This document shows, in pieces, positions 7,005-14,011 of a DNA stretch of 14,185 bases (the first letter of the stretch is position 1; each line of letters opens with the position of its first letter). The DNA is taken from NCBI GenBank assembly GCA_026415015.1, contig JAOAHW010000046.1, positions 1 to 14,185 of the forward strand, given 5' to 3'. The DNA comes from Syntrophorhabdaceae bacterium (GTDB lineage Bacteria; Desulfobacterota; Syntrophorhabdia; Syntrophorhabdales; Syntrophorhabdaceae). Made by a program: the position numbers and the translations under genes. The notes beneath the pieces are model-generated. The model did no database searches. It was not told where the DNA came from and saw only the letters and a program-made list of their open reading frames with translations.

Positions 7005-7523
7005 TTATTTATCTACTGGCAGAGGCTTCCCGCAGCTTTTGCAAAAAGGTGATGGCTCAGATAGTTCTGCATCACAGTATGGGCAGTGACACCCTGCCTC
7101 TTTCTTTTCCATATATTCAACCTTTTCAAATTGTTTAGGTTCTTTTGGCTTTCCCTCTTTACGGTTATAATAATCCATTATGGCCTTGTGAAGGGCATCG
7201 GCACCAAGGTTAGAACAGTGGAGCTTGTTTTTTGGTAATCCCCCAAGATTCTCTGCCACTGATTTATTTGTTATCTTCATGGCCTCCTCTAAGGTCTTGC
7301 CCTTTGCCATCTCTGTCACCATACTGGATACTGCTATTGCTGCCCCACATCCAAAGGTCTCAAACTTTATATCATCTATCCTGTTGTCCTTTACCTTTAT
7401 TGTTATGGTCATCATATCCCCGCATACAGGATTGCCTACCTCTCCAATACCATCTGGGTTTTCTATCCTTCCTATGTTTTTTGGTGATTTAAAATGTTCC
7501 ATTACTGTCTCTGAGTATTGCAT
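7005..7523 (-). CDS. iscU: IscU-type Fe-S cluster scaffold with C-terminal zinc-ribbon-like tail
   Basis: Residues 1-120 are a complete IscU/NifU-N domain with the three cluster ligands: Cys34 in G-N-P-V-C-G-D (Asp36 is the conserved neighbour), Cys59 in F-G-C-G-A-A-I-A, and Cys103 preceded by His102 in L-H-C-S-N-L-G-A-D-A-L. This protein holds nascent [2Fe-2S] or [4Fe-4S] clusters for delivery to apoproteins in the cytoplasm. After a Lys/Pro/Glu linker (about 121-140), residues 145-164 carry Cys145, His146, Cys147-x-x-Cys150 and Cys161-x-x-Cys164, the spacing of a small zinc ribbon; E. coli IscU ends before this. The total of 172 residues exceeds the usual 125-130. A perfect GGAGGT sits four bases upstream of the ATG, and a good promoter lies further up. 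It leads the operon with the lysine-less IscS. Confidence 0.93.
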   Translation of the reverse strand: MQYSETVMEHFKSPKNIGRIENPDGIGEVGNPVCGDMMTITIKVKDNRIDDIKFETFGCGAAIAVSSMVTEMAKGKTLEEAMKITNKSVAENLGGLPKNKLHCSNLGADALHKAIMDYYNRKEGKPKEPKQFEKVEYMEKKEAGCHCPYCDAELSEPSPFCKSCGKPLPVDK

Positions 7524-7527
7524 AGCT

Positions 7528-7533
7528 ACCTCC
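7528..7533 (-). promoter_or_regulatory. Shine-Dalgarno site of iscU
   Basis: GGAGGT on the minus strand, four bases before the ATG. Together with the similar sites at carD and galT, it shows that this genome does use the anti-Shine-Dalgarno interaction, with short 3-5 base spacing. Confidence 0.8.
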
Positions 7534-7557
7534 TTTTAAGGCTTCTCATTTAGAGTT

Positions 7558-7585
7558 AATATAACTCATTAAAAGGTTTTTTCAA
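7558..7585 (-). promoter_or_regulatory. Promoter of the iscU-iscS-moaE-like operon
   Basis: On the minus strand, TTGAAA (7585-7580, five of six) and TATATT (7563-7558, five of six) are separated by 16 bases. Transcription would start near 7551, leaving a leader of about 28 bases that includes the GGAGGT site. I see no clear IscR-type operator. Confidence 0.6.
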
Positions 7586-7607
7586 GCAAAAATGATATTT
7601 TTAAAGA

Positions 7608-7636
7608 TTGACATAGAAATAATTATTATGTTGAAA
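7608..7636 (+). promoter_or_regulatory. Possible promoter for the TPR membrane protein gene
   Basis: A perfect -35 TTGACA (7608-7613) begins 37 bases before the GTG start. The -10 is unclear: 17 bases on is TTGAAA (7631-7636, only three of six), while better-looking TATTAT (7624-7629) is too close. Reported mainly because the -35 matches those of the other divergent promoters. Confidence 0.35.
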
Positions 7637-7644
7637 TACCTACC

Positions 7645-8109
7645 GTGGCAAAAAAGAAGGAGATAAAAGAGATTAAGAAGCCTGATCTTTTGATGAGGGC
7701 TATAGCAGGTTCTTTTGAATGGGTAAAAAATAATCTAAGGGCTTGCATAGCAGGGGCAGCTATTGTTGTATTAATAGTTGCAGGCATAGTTGCATATATT
7801 ATATATGAAAATAAAAAGGATGAGAGGATACAGGGACTTTTTGTCCAGGCCATGCAGGCCTACAGGGAATATACAATAACAGGTAAAGAAGACACATTGA
7901 ATAAGGCTGAGGGGCTATTCAACAGTGTGGCAGCAGAGTCAGGGAAAAAGATGAAGGCACTATCAAAGCTCTATCTGGGCAGAATATATCATCTAAAAGG
8001 CAAAAATGATGAGGCTATAAAGGCATATAAAGAAGCCCAGACCCTCTCTGATGACGACGCAGTAAAGATGCTTACCCAGAAGGCCCTTGAGGTATTAGAA
8101 AAAAAATAA
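7645..8109 (+). CDS. Membrane-anchored TPR protein (YfgM-like architecture)
   Basis: The 154-residue protein starts with a lysine-rich cytoplasmic tail, then one transmembrane helix at about 34-54 (A-C-I-A-G-A-A-I-V-V-L-I onward). Its C-terminal half is built of helical repeats, with a clear TPR unit near 105-138 (A-L-S-K-L-Y-L-G-R-I-Y... N-D-E-A-I-K-A-Y-K-E-A). This single helix plus TPR layout resembles YfgM-type proteins that attach to the Sec translocon or to envelope assembly factors; that link is inference. The start must be the GTG at 7645: the reading frame is closed by a TGA at 7609-7611 and has no other start codon before the tail. No Shine-Dalgarno sequence precedes it. It diverges from iscU and converges on the galT-like gene with 13 bases between stops. 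Confidence 0.75.
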   Translation: MAKKKEIKEIKKPDLLMRAIAGSFEWVKNNLRACIAGAAIVVLIVAGIVAYIIYENKKDERIQGLFVQAMQAYREYTITGKEDTLNKAEGLFNSVAAESGKKMKALSKLYLGRIYHLKGKNDEAIKAYKEAQTLSDDDAVKMLTQKALEVLEKK

Positions 8110-8122
8110 TAACACCCATACC

Positions 8123-9160
8123 CTATTTAAAAAACACCTTTACATCCTTACAGAGTTCCTCAGGGATGACCACACTAACCGGCTCTATGAGTAATGACTG
8201 AAAGAAATTTAAATCCGGGGCACAGTCCCTCATATTTAAAAAAGTCCTCGGTATTATCCTGAAATGACATGGGAAAAACCTTTGGCCTTCCCTGCCAAAA
8301 AACATGGCTGCATTAAAGCTGTATATCCCTGCCTCACTGTAGTATCTAAAGACCTTAAGAAGACCAAGGACAAGGACATCCATATCTTCCTCTTTGAAAT
8401 CTTCTACTGAAAACACATCTGGAAATATACACATAATCTCACCAAGGATACCTAGGGATACAAAAGGGGTTATCCAGCATGATTTTCCTATCTCGCCTAT
8501 AAATCGCTGACCTAAGTTTTTTTCCGTCTCTATTAGCTTATCCCAGAAGCTAATACTGTTTTTTTCATAAAATTCTTTTGAGGCCCTGTACTCATCTGTA
8601 AACTGATTTCCAGGAAATTCTGTGGCAAAATATTGCTGATGAGGATGGACAAGCCCACCTCCTGATGGTGGCATATAATTCCAGCTCATGAGATGATATG
8701 GAAGCTCAGGATTAATCCTCTTTATCCTTTTGAGAAAATCTATACCCACATAAAGGGCATCAAAAAGCCTCTCTTTAGTAAAACCATCTACAGGGCAGAG
8801 GTGTTCGTCTGTCATTATGGCAACAGCACTGTGTATATCATATGGAAATAGGTTGGGGATAAGGACTGTCTCACCCTTTATGATCCTGCCCTCAGGGATT
8901 ATTGTGCTTATGAACTTAGGTGTCCTCTTATCCCTGTTCTCTTTGCAGAAGGGGCAGAAGCCCTTGACCTCAGGTTTAAGATAGTCATCAAGGGGTAATC
9001 TCTGGGACTTTATAGCCCCAAAATGGGAGAAATGTCCTGTCCTTCCTGTAAGGGGGTCTATACGGACCTGAAAACTCTCTACTGTCTCTTCAAACCCTTT
9101 ACGGGGGTCAAGAAACCTGCTTTCTGACTCAAAGATCTGAAACTTTATCGCATCAGACAT
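8123..9160 (-). CDS. galT: GalT/HIT-family nucleotidyltransferase (galactose-1-phosphate uridylyltransferase-like)
   Basis: I place the start at 9160 (M-S-D-A), giving 345 residues, because GAGGT lies four bases upstream with the same spacing as at iscU; the reading frame stays open to an ATG at 9265, but those 35 extra residues look non-conserved. Cys69-x-x-Cys72 (F-C-P-F-C) is the zinc pair. H-P-H-Q-Q (172-176) is the active-site motif, with His174 as the expected nucleophile that carries the nucleotidyl group and Gln176 matching the conserved Gln. The C-terminal half contains another HIT-like stretch near C-H-F-R-I-I-P-R (298-305). The family exchanges UMP between UDP-glucose and galactose-1-phosphate, but related enzymes use ADP-glucose or other sugar phosphates, and no other galactose gene is nearby. 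The exact substrate is open. Confidence 0.83.
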   Translation of the reverse strand: MSDAIKFQIFESESRFLDPRKGFEETVESFQVRIDPLTGRTGHFSHFGAIKSQRLPLDDYLKPEVKGFCPFCKENRDKRTPKFISTIIPEGRIIKGETVLIPNLFPYDIHSAVAIMTDEHLCPVDGFTKERLFDALYVGIDFLKRIKRINPELPYHLMSWNYMPPSGGGLVHPHQQYFATEFPGNQFTDEYRASKEFYEKNSISFWDKLIETEKNLGQRFIGEIGKSCWITPFVSLGILGEIMCIFPDVFSVEDFKEEDMDVLVLGLLKVFRYYSEAGIYSFNAAMFFGREGQRFFPCHFRIIPRTFLNMRDCAPDLNFFQSLLIEPVSVVIPEELCKDVKVFFK

Positions 9161-9164
9161 GTAT

Positions 9165-9169
9165 ACCTC
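9165..9169 (-). promoter_or_regulatory. Shine-Dalgarno site that decides the galT-like start
   Basis: GAGGT on the minus strand lies four bases before the ATG at 9160. The upstream in-frame ATG at 9265 has only a distant AAAGG, so the shorter 345-residue protein is favoured. Confidence 0.65.
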
Positions 9170-9279
9170 ACACAAATCAAGACTAAATAGATTTTCCTTG
9201 CCTCTATAGAGACTCCTCAATCTTACCATAACCAGTATGTTCTTTGCAAAGCCTTGAAAAGTCATAAAATTTGAAACCT

Positions 9280-9307
9280 TTGAAAAATCACTGTTTTAAT
9301 GTAATAC
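9280..9307 (+). promoter_or_regulatory. Possible promoter for the DUF1460-MoxR-DUF58-TgpA operon
   Basis: TTGAAA (9280-9285) is followed after 16 bases by TAATAC (9302-9307); TACTAT at 9305-9310 is an alternative -10. The transcript would start close to the ATG at 9320. Individual matches are moderate in this AT-rich spacer. Confidence 0.4.
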
Positions 9308-9319
9308 TATATCTTCCCT

Positions 9320-10039
9320 ATGGTCATCTCTCTTGGAAAATGGACACCCGATTCGTTAGATGTAATCATATCAAAGGCATCTAAGATCCCTGAGCCTGGA
9401 CAGAGGATAGGCTTTATCTCAGGCCTATTCATAGGAACACCCTATGCAGATAATACACTAAAAGGTGGGGTTAATGTAAAAGAGGAACTCGTTGTCAATC
9501 TGGAGGGTATGGACTGTTTTACCTTTATTGATTATGTGGAGGCAATGCGTCTTTCCAGTTCATTTGACAGATTTTTGACATATTTACAGCGTATTAGATA
9601 TAGAGATGCCAGTGTTGAATTTACACATAGAAACCATTTTTTTACAGACTGGGTTGTATACAACAGCGATTTTATAGAGGATATAACAGAAAATATAGGC
9701 AGAGGAAAGGCAAGGAACATAGAAAAGGTGTTAAACAAAAAGGATGATGGCTCATTTTTTGTCCCTGGCATAGGTATTGTAAAAAGAAGGCTTATCTTTA
9801 TCCCCTCTTATGAGATAGATAGCAGTATAACAGAACAACTAAAGACAGGGGATTACGCTGGCTTATACACAGATAGACCTGGACTGGATGTATCACACGT
9901 AGGGATATTTATAAAGGATAAAGACAAAATCTTCCTAAGGCATGCCTCATCAAGAGAACAATACAGAAGGGTCATGGATGAGGATTTTATTGAATATGTA
10001 AAGGCCAGAGATGGTATTATTGTCTTGAGACCAAGATAG
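9320..10039 (+). CDS. DUF1460 family cysteine hydrolase (NlpC/P60-like, amidase-type)
   Basis: The 239-residue protein shows the DUF1460 pattern: F-I-S-G-L-F-I-G-T-P-Y (32-42), the nucleophile region E-G-M-D-C-F-T-F-I-D-Y-V-E-A (Cys66), and the catalytic histidine in D-V-S-H-V-G-I (His193) with L-R-H-A-S-S (His208) further on. DUF1460 members are cysteine amidases related to NlpC/P60, and characterised ones cut N-acetylmuramoyl-L-alanine bonds of peptidoglycan fragments. No signal peptide is visible, and the frame is closed by TAA at 9302-9304, so the start at 9320 cannot be moved upstream. A cytoplasmic role in recycling muropeptides is possible. There is no Shine-Dalgarno sequence. It leads the plus-strand group that continues with MoxR 77 bases later. 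Confidence 0.85.
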   Translation: MVISLGKWTPDSLDVIISKASKIPEPGQRIGFISGLFIGTPYADNTLKGGVNVKEELVVNLEGMDCFTFIDYVEAMRLSSSFDRFLTYLQRIRYRDASVEFTHRNHFFTDWVVYNSDFIEDITENIGRGKARNIEKVLNKKDDGSFFVPGIGIVKRRLIFIPSYEIDSSITEQLKTGDYAGLYTDRPGLDVSHVGIFIKDKDKIFLRHASSREQYRRVMDEDFIEYVKARDGIIVLRPR

Positions 10040-10116
10040 GCCTCGGTACCAAAGGAAAAATTAATATCAGGCATAATCTCTCAAAATATGTTAAAATAAC
10101 AACGAAATAGGGCATC

Positions 10117-11049
10117 ATGGATAACAACGGTAACAAGATTATAAAGATTATAGACTCTCTATCAAGGTATCTACAGGGCAAGGAAAAGCCCTTGAGACTT
10201 GCCCTTATAGCCTTTTTTTCAAGGGGGCACCTCCTAATAGAGGACTTACCAGGGCTTGGAAAGACTACCCTTGCCATAGGCATTGCAAAATCCCTTGGTC
10301 TTACCTTTGGCAGGATTCAATGCACCAGCGACCTGCTGCCAACGGATATTACAGGGCTTTCCATATACAACAAAGGTACAGGGGAATTCGAGTTCCACCC
10401 AGGCCCCATCTTCAATAATATTGTGCTCTGCGATGAGATCAACCGTGCCACACCAAAGACCCAGAGTGCCCTCCTTGAGGCAATGGGTGAAAAACAGGTG
10501 ACCATAGAGGGCAAGACCTATAAACTACCCCGTCTATTCTCTATCATAGCCACCCAGAACCCTGTTGAACAGTTTGGGACTTTTCCACTGCCTGAATCAC
10601 AGCTTGACAGATTCATGATGAAGATAAGTATAGGCTATCCATCCAATGAAGCAGAAAAGGAGATTTTAAAGGTGGGAAGTAAAAGAGAGGAACTCTATTC
10701 CATTGAACCAGTAATTTCAAGGGAGGAGGCAGAAGATATACAGAAGAAGGTAGAAAATGGTATATATGTATCTGAAAAGGTGCTTGATTATATACTTGCC
10801 ATCATAAACAGGACAAGGAGAAATGGATACATCACAGCGGGTCTATCCACAAGAGGGGCTCTAACTATAATGAACACTGCCAAGGCAAATGCCTATTTCC
10901 ATGGAAGGGATTTTGTGATACCTGAGGATATAAAAGAACTGGTAGAGTACACTATACCACACAGGGTGCTTTTCAAAGAAGAGTATGAAGGTTTGGATAA
11001 AAGGGAGATTATAAAATCTTTAATAGAAGAGATACCCACCCCGGCGTAA
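10117..11049 (+). CDS. MoxR-family AAA+ ATPase
   Basis: The 310-residue protein has the MoxR AAA core (AAA_3): Walker A D-L-P-G-L-G-K-T (43-50), Walker B V-L-C-D-E-I-N-R-A (103-111), sensor 1 A-T-Q-N-P (145-149), the arginine-finger segment P-E-S-Q-L-D-R-F-M (159-167), and the sensor 2 G-L-S-T-R-G-A (242-248) in the C-terminal lid. MoxR ATPases act as chaperone-like motors that mature or activate partner proteins, usually with a DUF58 or VWA protein encoded next door, as here. It ends in the family-typical E-E-I-P-T-P-A. A weak AGGG lies four bases before the ATG. The TAA stop (11047-11049) touches the presumed true start of the DUF58 gene, so translation of the two is probably coupled. Confidence 0.95.
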   Translation: MDNNGNKIIKIIDSLSRYLQGKEKPLRLALIAFFSRGHLLIEDLPGLGKTTLAIGIAKSLGLTFGRIQCTSDLLPTDITGLSIYNKGTGEFEFHPGPIFNNIVLCDEINRATPKTQSALLEAMGEKQVTIEGKTYKLPRLFSIIATQNPVEQFGTFPLPESQLDRFMMKISIGYPSNEAEKEILKVGSKREELYSIEPVISREEAEDIQKKVENGIYVSEKVLDYILAIINRTRRNGYITAGLSTRGALTIMNTAKANAYFHGRDFVIPEDIKELVEYTIPHRVLFKEEYEGLDKREIIKSLIEEIPTPA

Positions 11050-11084
11050 TAAAGATAACAAAGGCAGGCTTTCTCTATATAATC

Positions 11085-11918
11085 TTGACCATCTTTCTGG
11101 GCGTATCTGCCATCAACACAGGGAATAACCTTATATATCTAATAGTTGCAGCACTTCTTAGCTTTATGGGCATCTCGGGTTTTTTCGGAAAAAACAACCT
11201 CTCATCTGTAGAGGTTAACATTGAATTCCCCCAGGAGATATATGCCAGAGGTGACTTTCCCTTGAAGATAAATCTGATAAATAAAAAAAGAATACTCCCT
11301 GTGTTTCTAATGAAGGTTAATGTGGCCGGGTATGTAGCCTTTTTCCCCTATATTGATTCAAGGTCTCAGTCAAGTAGATACATAAATATCTCTTTTCCCA
11401 GAAGGGGTAGATACGAGATAAAGGACCTCTATATCTACTCTGTCTTTCCTTTTAATTTTTTCACAAGATATAAGACCATCCATAAGACCTTTGATTTTGT
11501 CGTTTTTCCTGAACTCAAGGCATGTTCCCTTTTGACACTCTATGAAAAGGATAGGAAGCTAAAGGGCGACAGGACATCCGATACAACAGGATACGAAATG
11601 GACATCATCTCTATAAGGGAATATGCTTACGGAGACCCCATGAAGTACATAAACTGGAAGGCCACAGCAAAGACAGGGAAATTAAAGACAAAAGAGCTCT
11701 CTTCTCTTCTATATAGACCTATTATAATAGACTTTGATGAGGTCATTATAAAGGATATAGAGGAGAAGATATCATGTATTGCATATTCTGTCTCAAGACT
11801 CATTAAAAATAATACCCCCATAGGCCTTAAGATAAAAGGCAGATTATACCCCCCTGATATATCTCAACCCCATAAAATCAATATCCTAAAGGAACTTGCC
11901 CTCTATGAAGAGCATTGA
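11085..11918 (+). CDS. DUF58 membrane protein; listed from the first standard start codon, true start probably about 11049
   Basis: From the TTG at 11085 the protein has 277 residues: a membrane hairpin including N-T-G-N-N-L-I-Y-L (11-19), an extracytoplasmic/beta-rich middle, and the DUF58 signature R-E-Y-x-Y-G-D-P-x-K-Y-I-N-W-K-A-T-A (178-195). DUF58 proteins pair with MoxR ATPases and TgpA-type transglutaminases in envelope or stress functions. The same frame upstream of 11085 reads I-K-I-T-K-A-G-F-L-Y-I-I, exactly the start expected for this family and needed to complete the first membrane helix. It contains no ATG, GTG or TTG. The frame is open back to 11001. The natural start may therefore be the ATA at 11049-11051, which overlaps the last base of the moxR stop. 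The last 14 bases overlap the next gene. Confidence 0.9.
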   Translation: MTIFLGVSAINTGNNLIYLIVAALLSFMGISGFFGKNNLSSVEVNIEFPQEIYARGDFPLKINLINKKRILPVFLMKVNVAGYVAFFPYIDSRSQSSRYINISFPRRGRYEIKDLYIYSVFPFNFFTRYKTIHKTFDFVVFPELKACSLLTLYEKDRKLKGDRTSDTTGYEMDIISIREYAYGDPMKYINWKATAKTGKLKTKELSSLLYRPIIIDFDEVIIKDIEEKISCIAYSVSRLIKNNTPIGLKIKGRLYPPDISQPHKINILKELALYEEH

Positions 11919-13848
11919 ACTGAAAACCATCAGGATAGAGACTATTGTCAAGCTGTTGACCTATATAATAGGTATAATAGGGTTTCTCTCTGTCTACAGG
12001 TATATAAATATTTTATACTCTGCCTCTTTTATCCTCCTTTTTATCATCTCCATGTACTTTGAATACAAAAAGACCTTCTATATACCCCGATGGGTCATCA
12101 ATATCCTTTCTGTTTTAGTGGTTATTTTTACCATCTACAGGATAAATACAGAAGAGCTAATCACTCAGATAATAGAGGCCCTTCTTATTATATATGCAGT
12201 GAAATTCCTTGAAGAAAAAAAAGTAAGGGATTACATGCAGATATATACACTCACCCTTTTCCTACTCGCTGGGATGGGCCTTATGTCTTTAGACATAGTC
12301 TTTTCAGTATTTCTAATTATAGTTGTCATAATGCTCTCTACATCCTTTGTCCTCCTTACCTTTTTTTCCCAGGACCATGAGATGGAGTTTACAAGGCAGG
12401 TAGCAGTAAAGGTGGTCTTAAAATCTCTGTATATACCAGGCCTTGCCATACCATTGACTGTTGTTATGTTTATCATACTCCCGAGGACACAATACCCCAT
12501 CTTCGATTTCCTCAATAGACCTGACAAGGCAAAGACAGGATTTACAAATAAGGTAAGGCTCGGTGCTGTATCTAACATACAAGAGGATTCAAGTGTAATA
12601 TTCAGGGTAAATATGGATAAGATAAATGATGATGAACTATACTGGCGTGGTATAGTCCTTGATTATTTTGATGGTGTATCATGGAGCGCTACAGATAAGG
12701 TTGCGGTTCCTCATAATGTACCTGTATCTGCCCCAGGAAAGACAATAAGACAGACTATATACCTTGAGCCATATTCAGACAAATATATATTTGCTCTGGA
12801 TAAGCCTGCCTTTATTTCCATAAGAGGGGTAAAGAGGTTTGACGACCTCACCTTCAGGATGTCTTTCTCTATAGAGAGGAGACTAAGATACGAGGCCCTG
12901 TCCATACTCTCTGACACCCTTATAGAGAACGAGATAGAACAAGAGGATTATCTCCAGTTGCCAGAATCCATATCTCAGGATGTAAGGGGCCTAGCTGGAA
13001 GACTTATGAAGAATAAAGATAAGATGGAGTACATCTATGAACTCTATAGGTTTTTCAATGATGGGTCATTTAGATATTCCCTTAAAAATCTACCCTTTAC
13101 CAGGTCTCCCCTGGATGATTTTCTCTTTAAAAACAGATACGGTAACTGCGAGTATTTTGCCTCTGCCTTTGCTGTGATGTTGAGGCTTGGAGGTATACCA
13201 GCAAGGCTAGTAGGCGGTTATAGAGGCGGTTATTACAATGATGTGGGTAGATATTACCTTGTCCCTCAAAAAAATGCCCATGTATGGGTAGAGGCATTTA
13301 TTGATAAAAAAGGCTGGATAAGGTTTGACCCAACCCCTGCATCAATAGAGAATTTTGCCTTACTAAAAAAAGGCAGTCCTATGATGAGACTCAGGCTTGC
13401 CCTGGATACAATAAACTATTACTGGTATTCCTTTGTTATAAATTACAATCTCGATAGGCAGCTATCCATTATTTTCTCCATCAGGTCAGGCATTAAAAGA
13501 CCATCCATTAAACTAAACTTAAAAAACTGGTGGGTTTATACAAGATACCTTCTATGTTTTTTAGTGGCAGGGGCTCTAATCCTTTTAGCGCTAAGAAGAT
13601 ACAGGCTTAGAAAAAATGTGGACATGTTTATCCTCCATATGTTTCTGAAAAAGATGAAGAGGTATGGATACGAAAAAAAGACCTCCCAGGGTTTAGAGGA
13701 GTTTGTAAAGGGGATAAAGGATGGGCCTTTAAAGGAAAGAGGACTCACCTTTGTAAGACAGTTTGAGGGGTTTTATTACAAAGATATAAAGCCAAGTAGA
13801 GAAGATATTAAAAAGATGAAGGAGGCCATAAAGAGGCTCAGGCCTTAA
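11905..13848 (+). CDS. TgpA-type membrane transglutaminase-like protein with DUF4129-like tail
   Basis: I start at the ATG at 11905 (647 residues), with AAAGGAA about ten bases upstream; a TTG three codons earlier is too close to that site. Residues about 15-195 hold several membrane helices (for example 17-30, 64-78, 129-155, 176-193), followed by an extracytoplasmic region. The transglutaminase core carries Cys415 (R-Y-G-N-C-E-Y-F-A-S-A-F-A), His459 (K-N-A-H-V-W-V-E-A-F) and Asp475 (W-I-R-F-D-P-T-P), the full catalytic triad. One more helix at 548-563 leads to a cytoplasmic DUF4129-like tail. TgpA of Pseudomonas, of similar length and layout, is essential for viability and has its active domain in the periplasm. 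The gene completes the MoxR-DUF58-TgpA set and overlaps DUF58 by 14 bases. Confidence 0.94.
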   Translation: MKSIELKTIRIETIVKLLTYIIGIIGFLSVYRYINILYSASFILLFIISMYFEYKKTFYIPRWVINILSVLVVIFTIYRINTEELITQIIEALLIIYAVKFLEEKKVRDYMQIYTLTLFLLAGMGLMSLDIVFSVFLIIVVIMLSTSFVLLTFFSQDHEMEFTRQVAVKVVLKSLYIPGLAIPLTVVMFIILPRTQYPIFDFLNRPDKAKTGFTNKVRLGAVSNIQEDSSVIFRVNMDKINDDELYWRGIVLDYFDGVSWSATDKVAVPHNVPVSAPGKTIRQTIYLEPYSDKYIFALDKPAFISIRGVKRFDDLTFRMSFSIERRLRYEALSILSDTLIENEIEQEDYLQLPESISQDVRGLAGRLMKNKDKMEYIYELYRFFNDGSFRYSLKNLPFTRSPLDDFLFKNRYGNCEYFASAFAVMLRLGGIPARLVGGYRGGYYNDVGRYYLVPQKNAHVWVEAFIDKKGWIRFDPTPASIENFALLKKGSPMMRLRLALDTINYYWYSFVINYNLDRQLSIIFSIRSGIKRPSIKLNLKNWWVYTRYLLCFLVAGALILLALRRYRLRKNVDMFILHMFLKKMKRYGYEKKTSQGLEEFVKGIKDGPLKERGLTFVRQFEGFYYKDIKPSREDIKKMKEAIKRLRP

Positions 13849-13898
13849 AAGGATCAAAAACAATGGGAGGTATCATTAACTTAAAGCCAAGATCCATG

Positions 13899-13915
13899 GA
13901 TAAAGTATCTTTATC
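13899..13915. repeat. Short inverted repeat between tgpA-type gene and carD
   Basis: GATAAAG (13899-13905) and CTTTATC (13909-13915) form a perfect 7-bp inverted repeat around a three-base TAT. Short outer arms AGCC (13885-13888) and GGCT (13919-13922) could extend the fold. There is no T-run afterwards, so it is a poor intrinsic terminator. It could be a weak hairpin or an operator upstream of the carD promoter. Confidence 0.35.
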
Positions 13916-13945
13916 TTAAGGCTACCCTAAAATTACTGTTATTTA

Positions 13946-13974
13946 TTGATATTTTTTGCAAAAACTGTTAAACT
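13946..13974 (+). promoter_or_regulatory. Promoter of carD
   Basis: TTGATA (13946-13951, five of six) is followed after 17 bases by TAAACT (13969-13974, four of six). Transcription would start near 13981, leaving a leader of about 31 bases that carries the GGAGGT site. Confidence 0.5.
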
Positions 13975-14002
13975 TAGCAGTCGAAAAAGAATTTTTTGTA
14001 TC

Positions 14003-14008
14003 GGAGGT
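14003..14008 (+). promoter_or_regulatory. Shine-Dalgarno site of carD
   Basis: A perfect GGAGGT ends three bases before the ATG at 14012. The strong site suits a highly expressed regulator and fixes the start codon. Confidence 0.8.
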
Positions 14009-14011
14009 ATA

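Noticed and set aside
7628..7666. ATG at 7628 as the start of the TPR protein
   Set aside because: It lies in a different frame and stops after 12 codons (TAA at 7664-7666).
9161..9265. 35-residue N-terminal extension of the galT-like gene from the ATG at 9265
   Set aside because: No good ribosome site, residues unlike the family's start, and GAGGT sits at ideal spacing before 9160. The stretch is better read as the leader, although it contains a 10-bp palindrome CTCTATAGAG (9202-9211) of unknown meaning.
10040..10116. A separate promoter or terminator between the DUF1460 gene and moxR
   Set aside because: Only weak TAAAAT-like boxes without a matching -35 and no hairpin with a T-run; read-through looks more likely.
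13863..13919. An 18-codon reading frame starting at the ATG at 13863 after the tgpA-type gene
   Set aside because: Very short, no ribosome site and no recognisable sequence; expected by chance.
13885..13922. Intrinsic terminator after the tgpA-type gene
   Set aside because: The hairpin is AT-rich with few GC pairs and is not followed by a T-run, so it is listed only as an inverted repeat.
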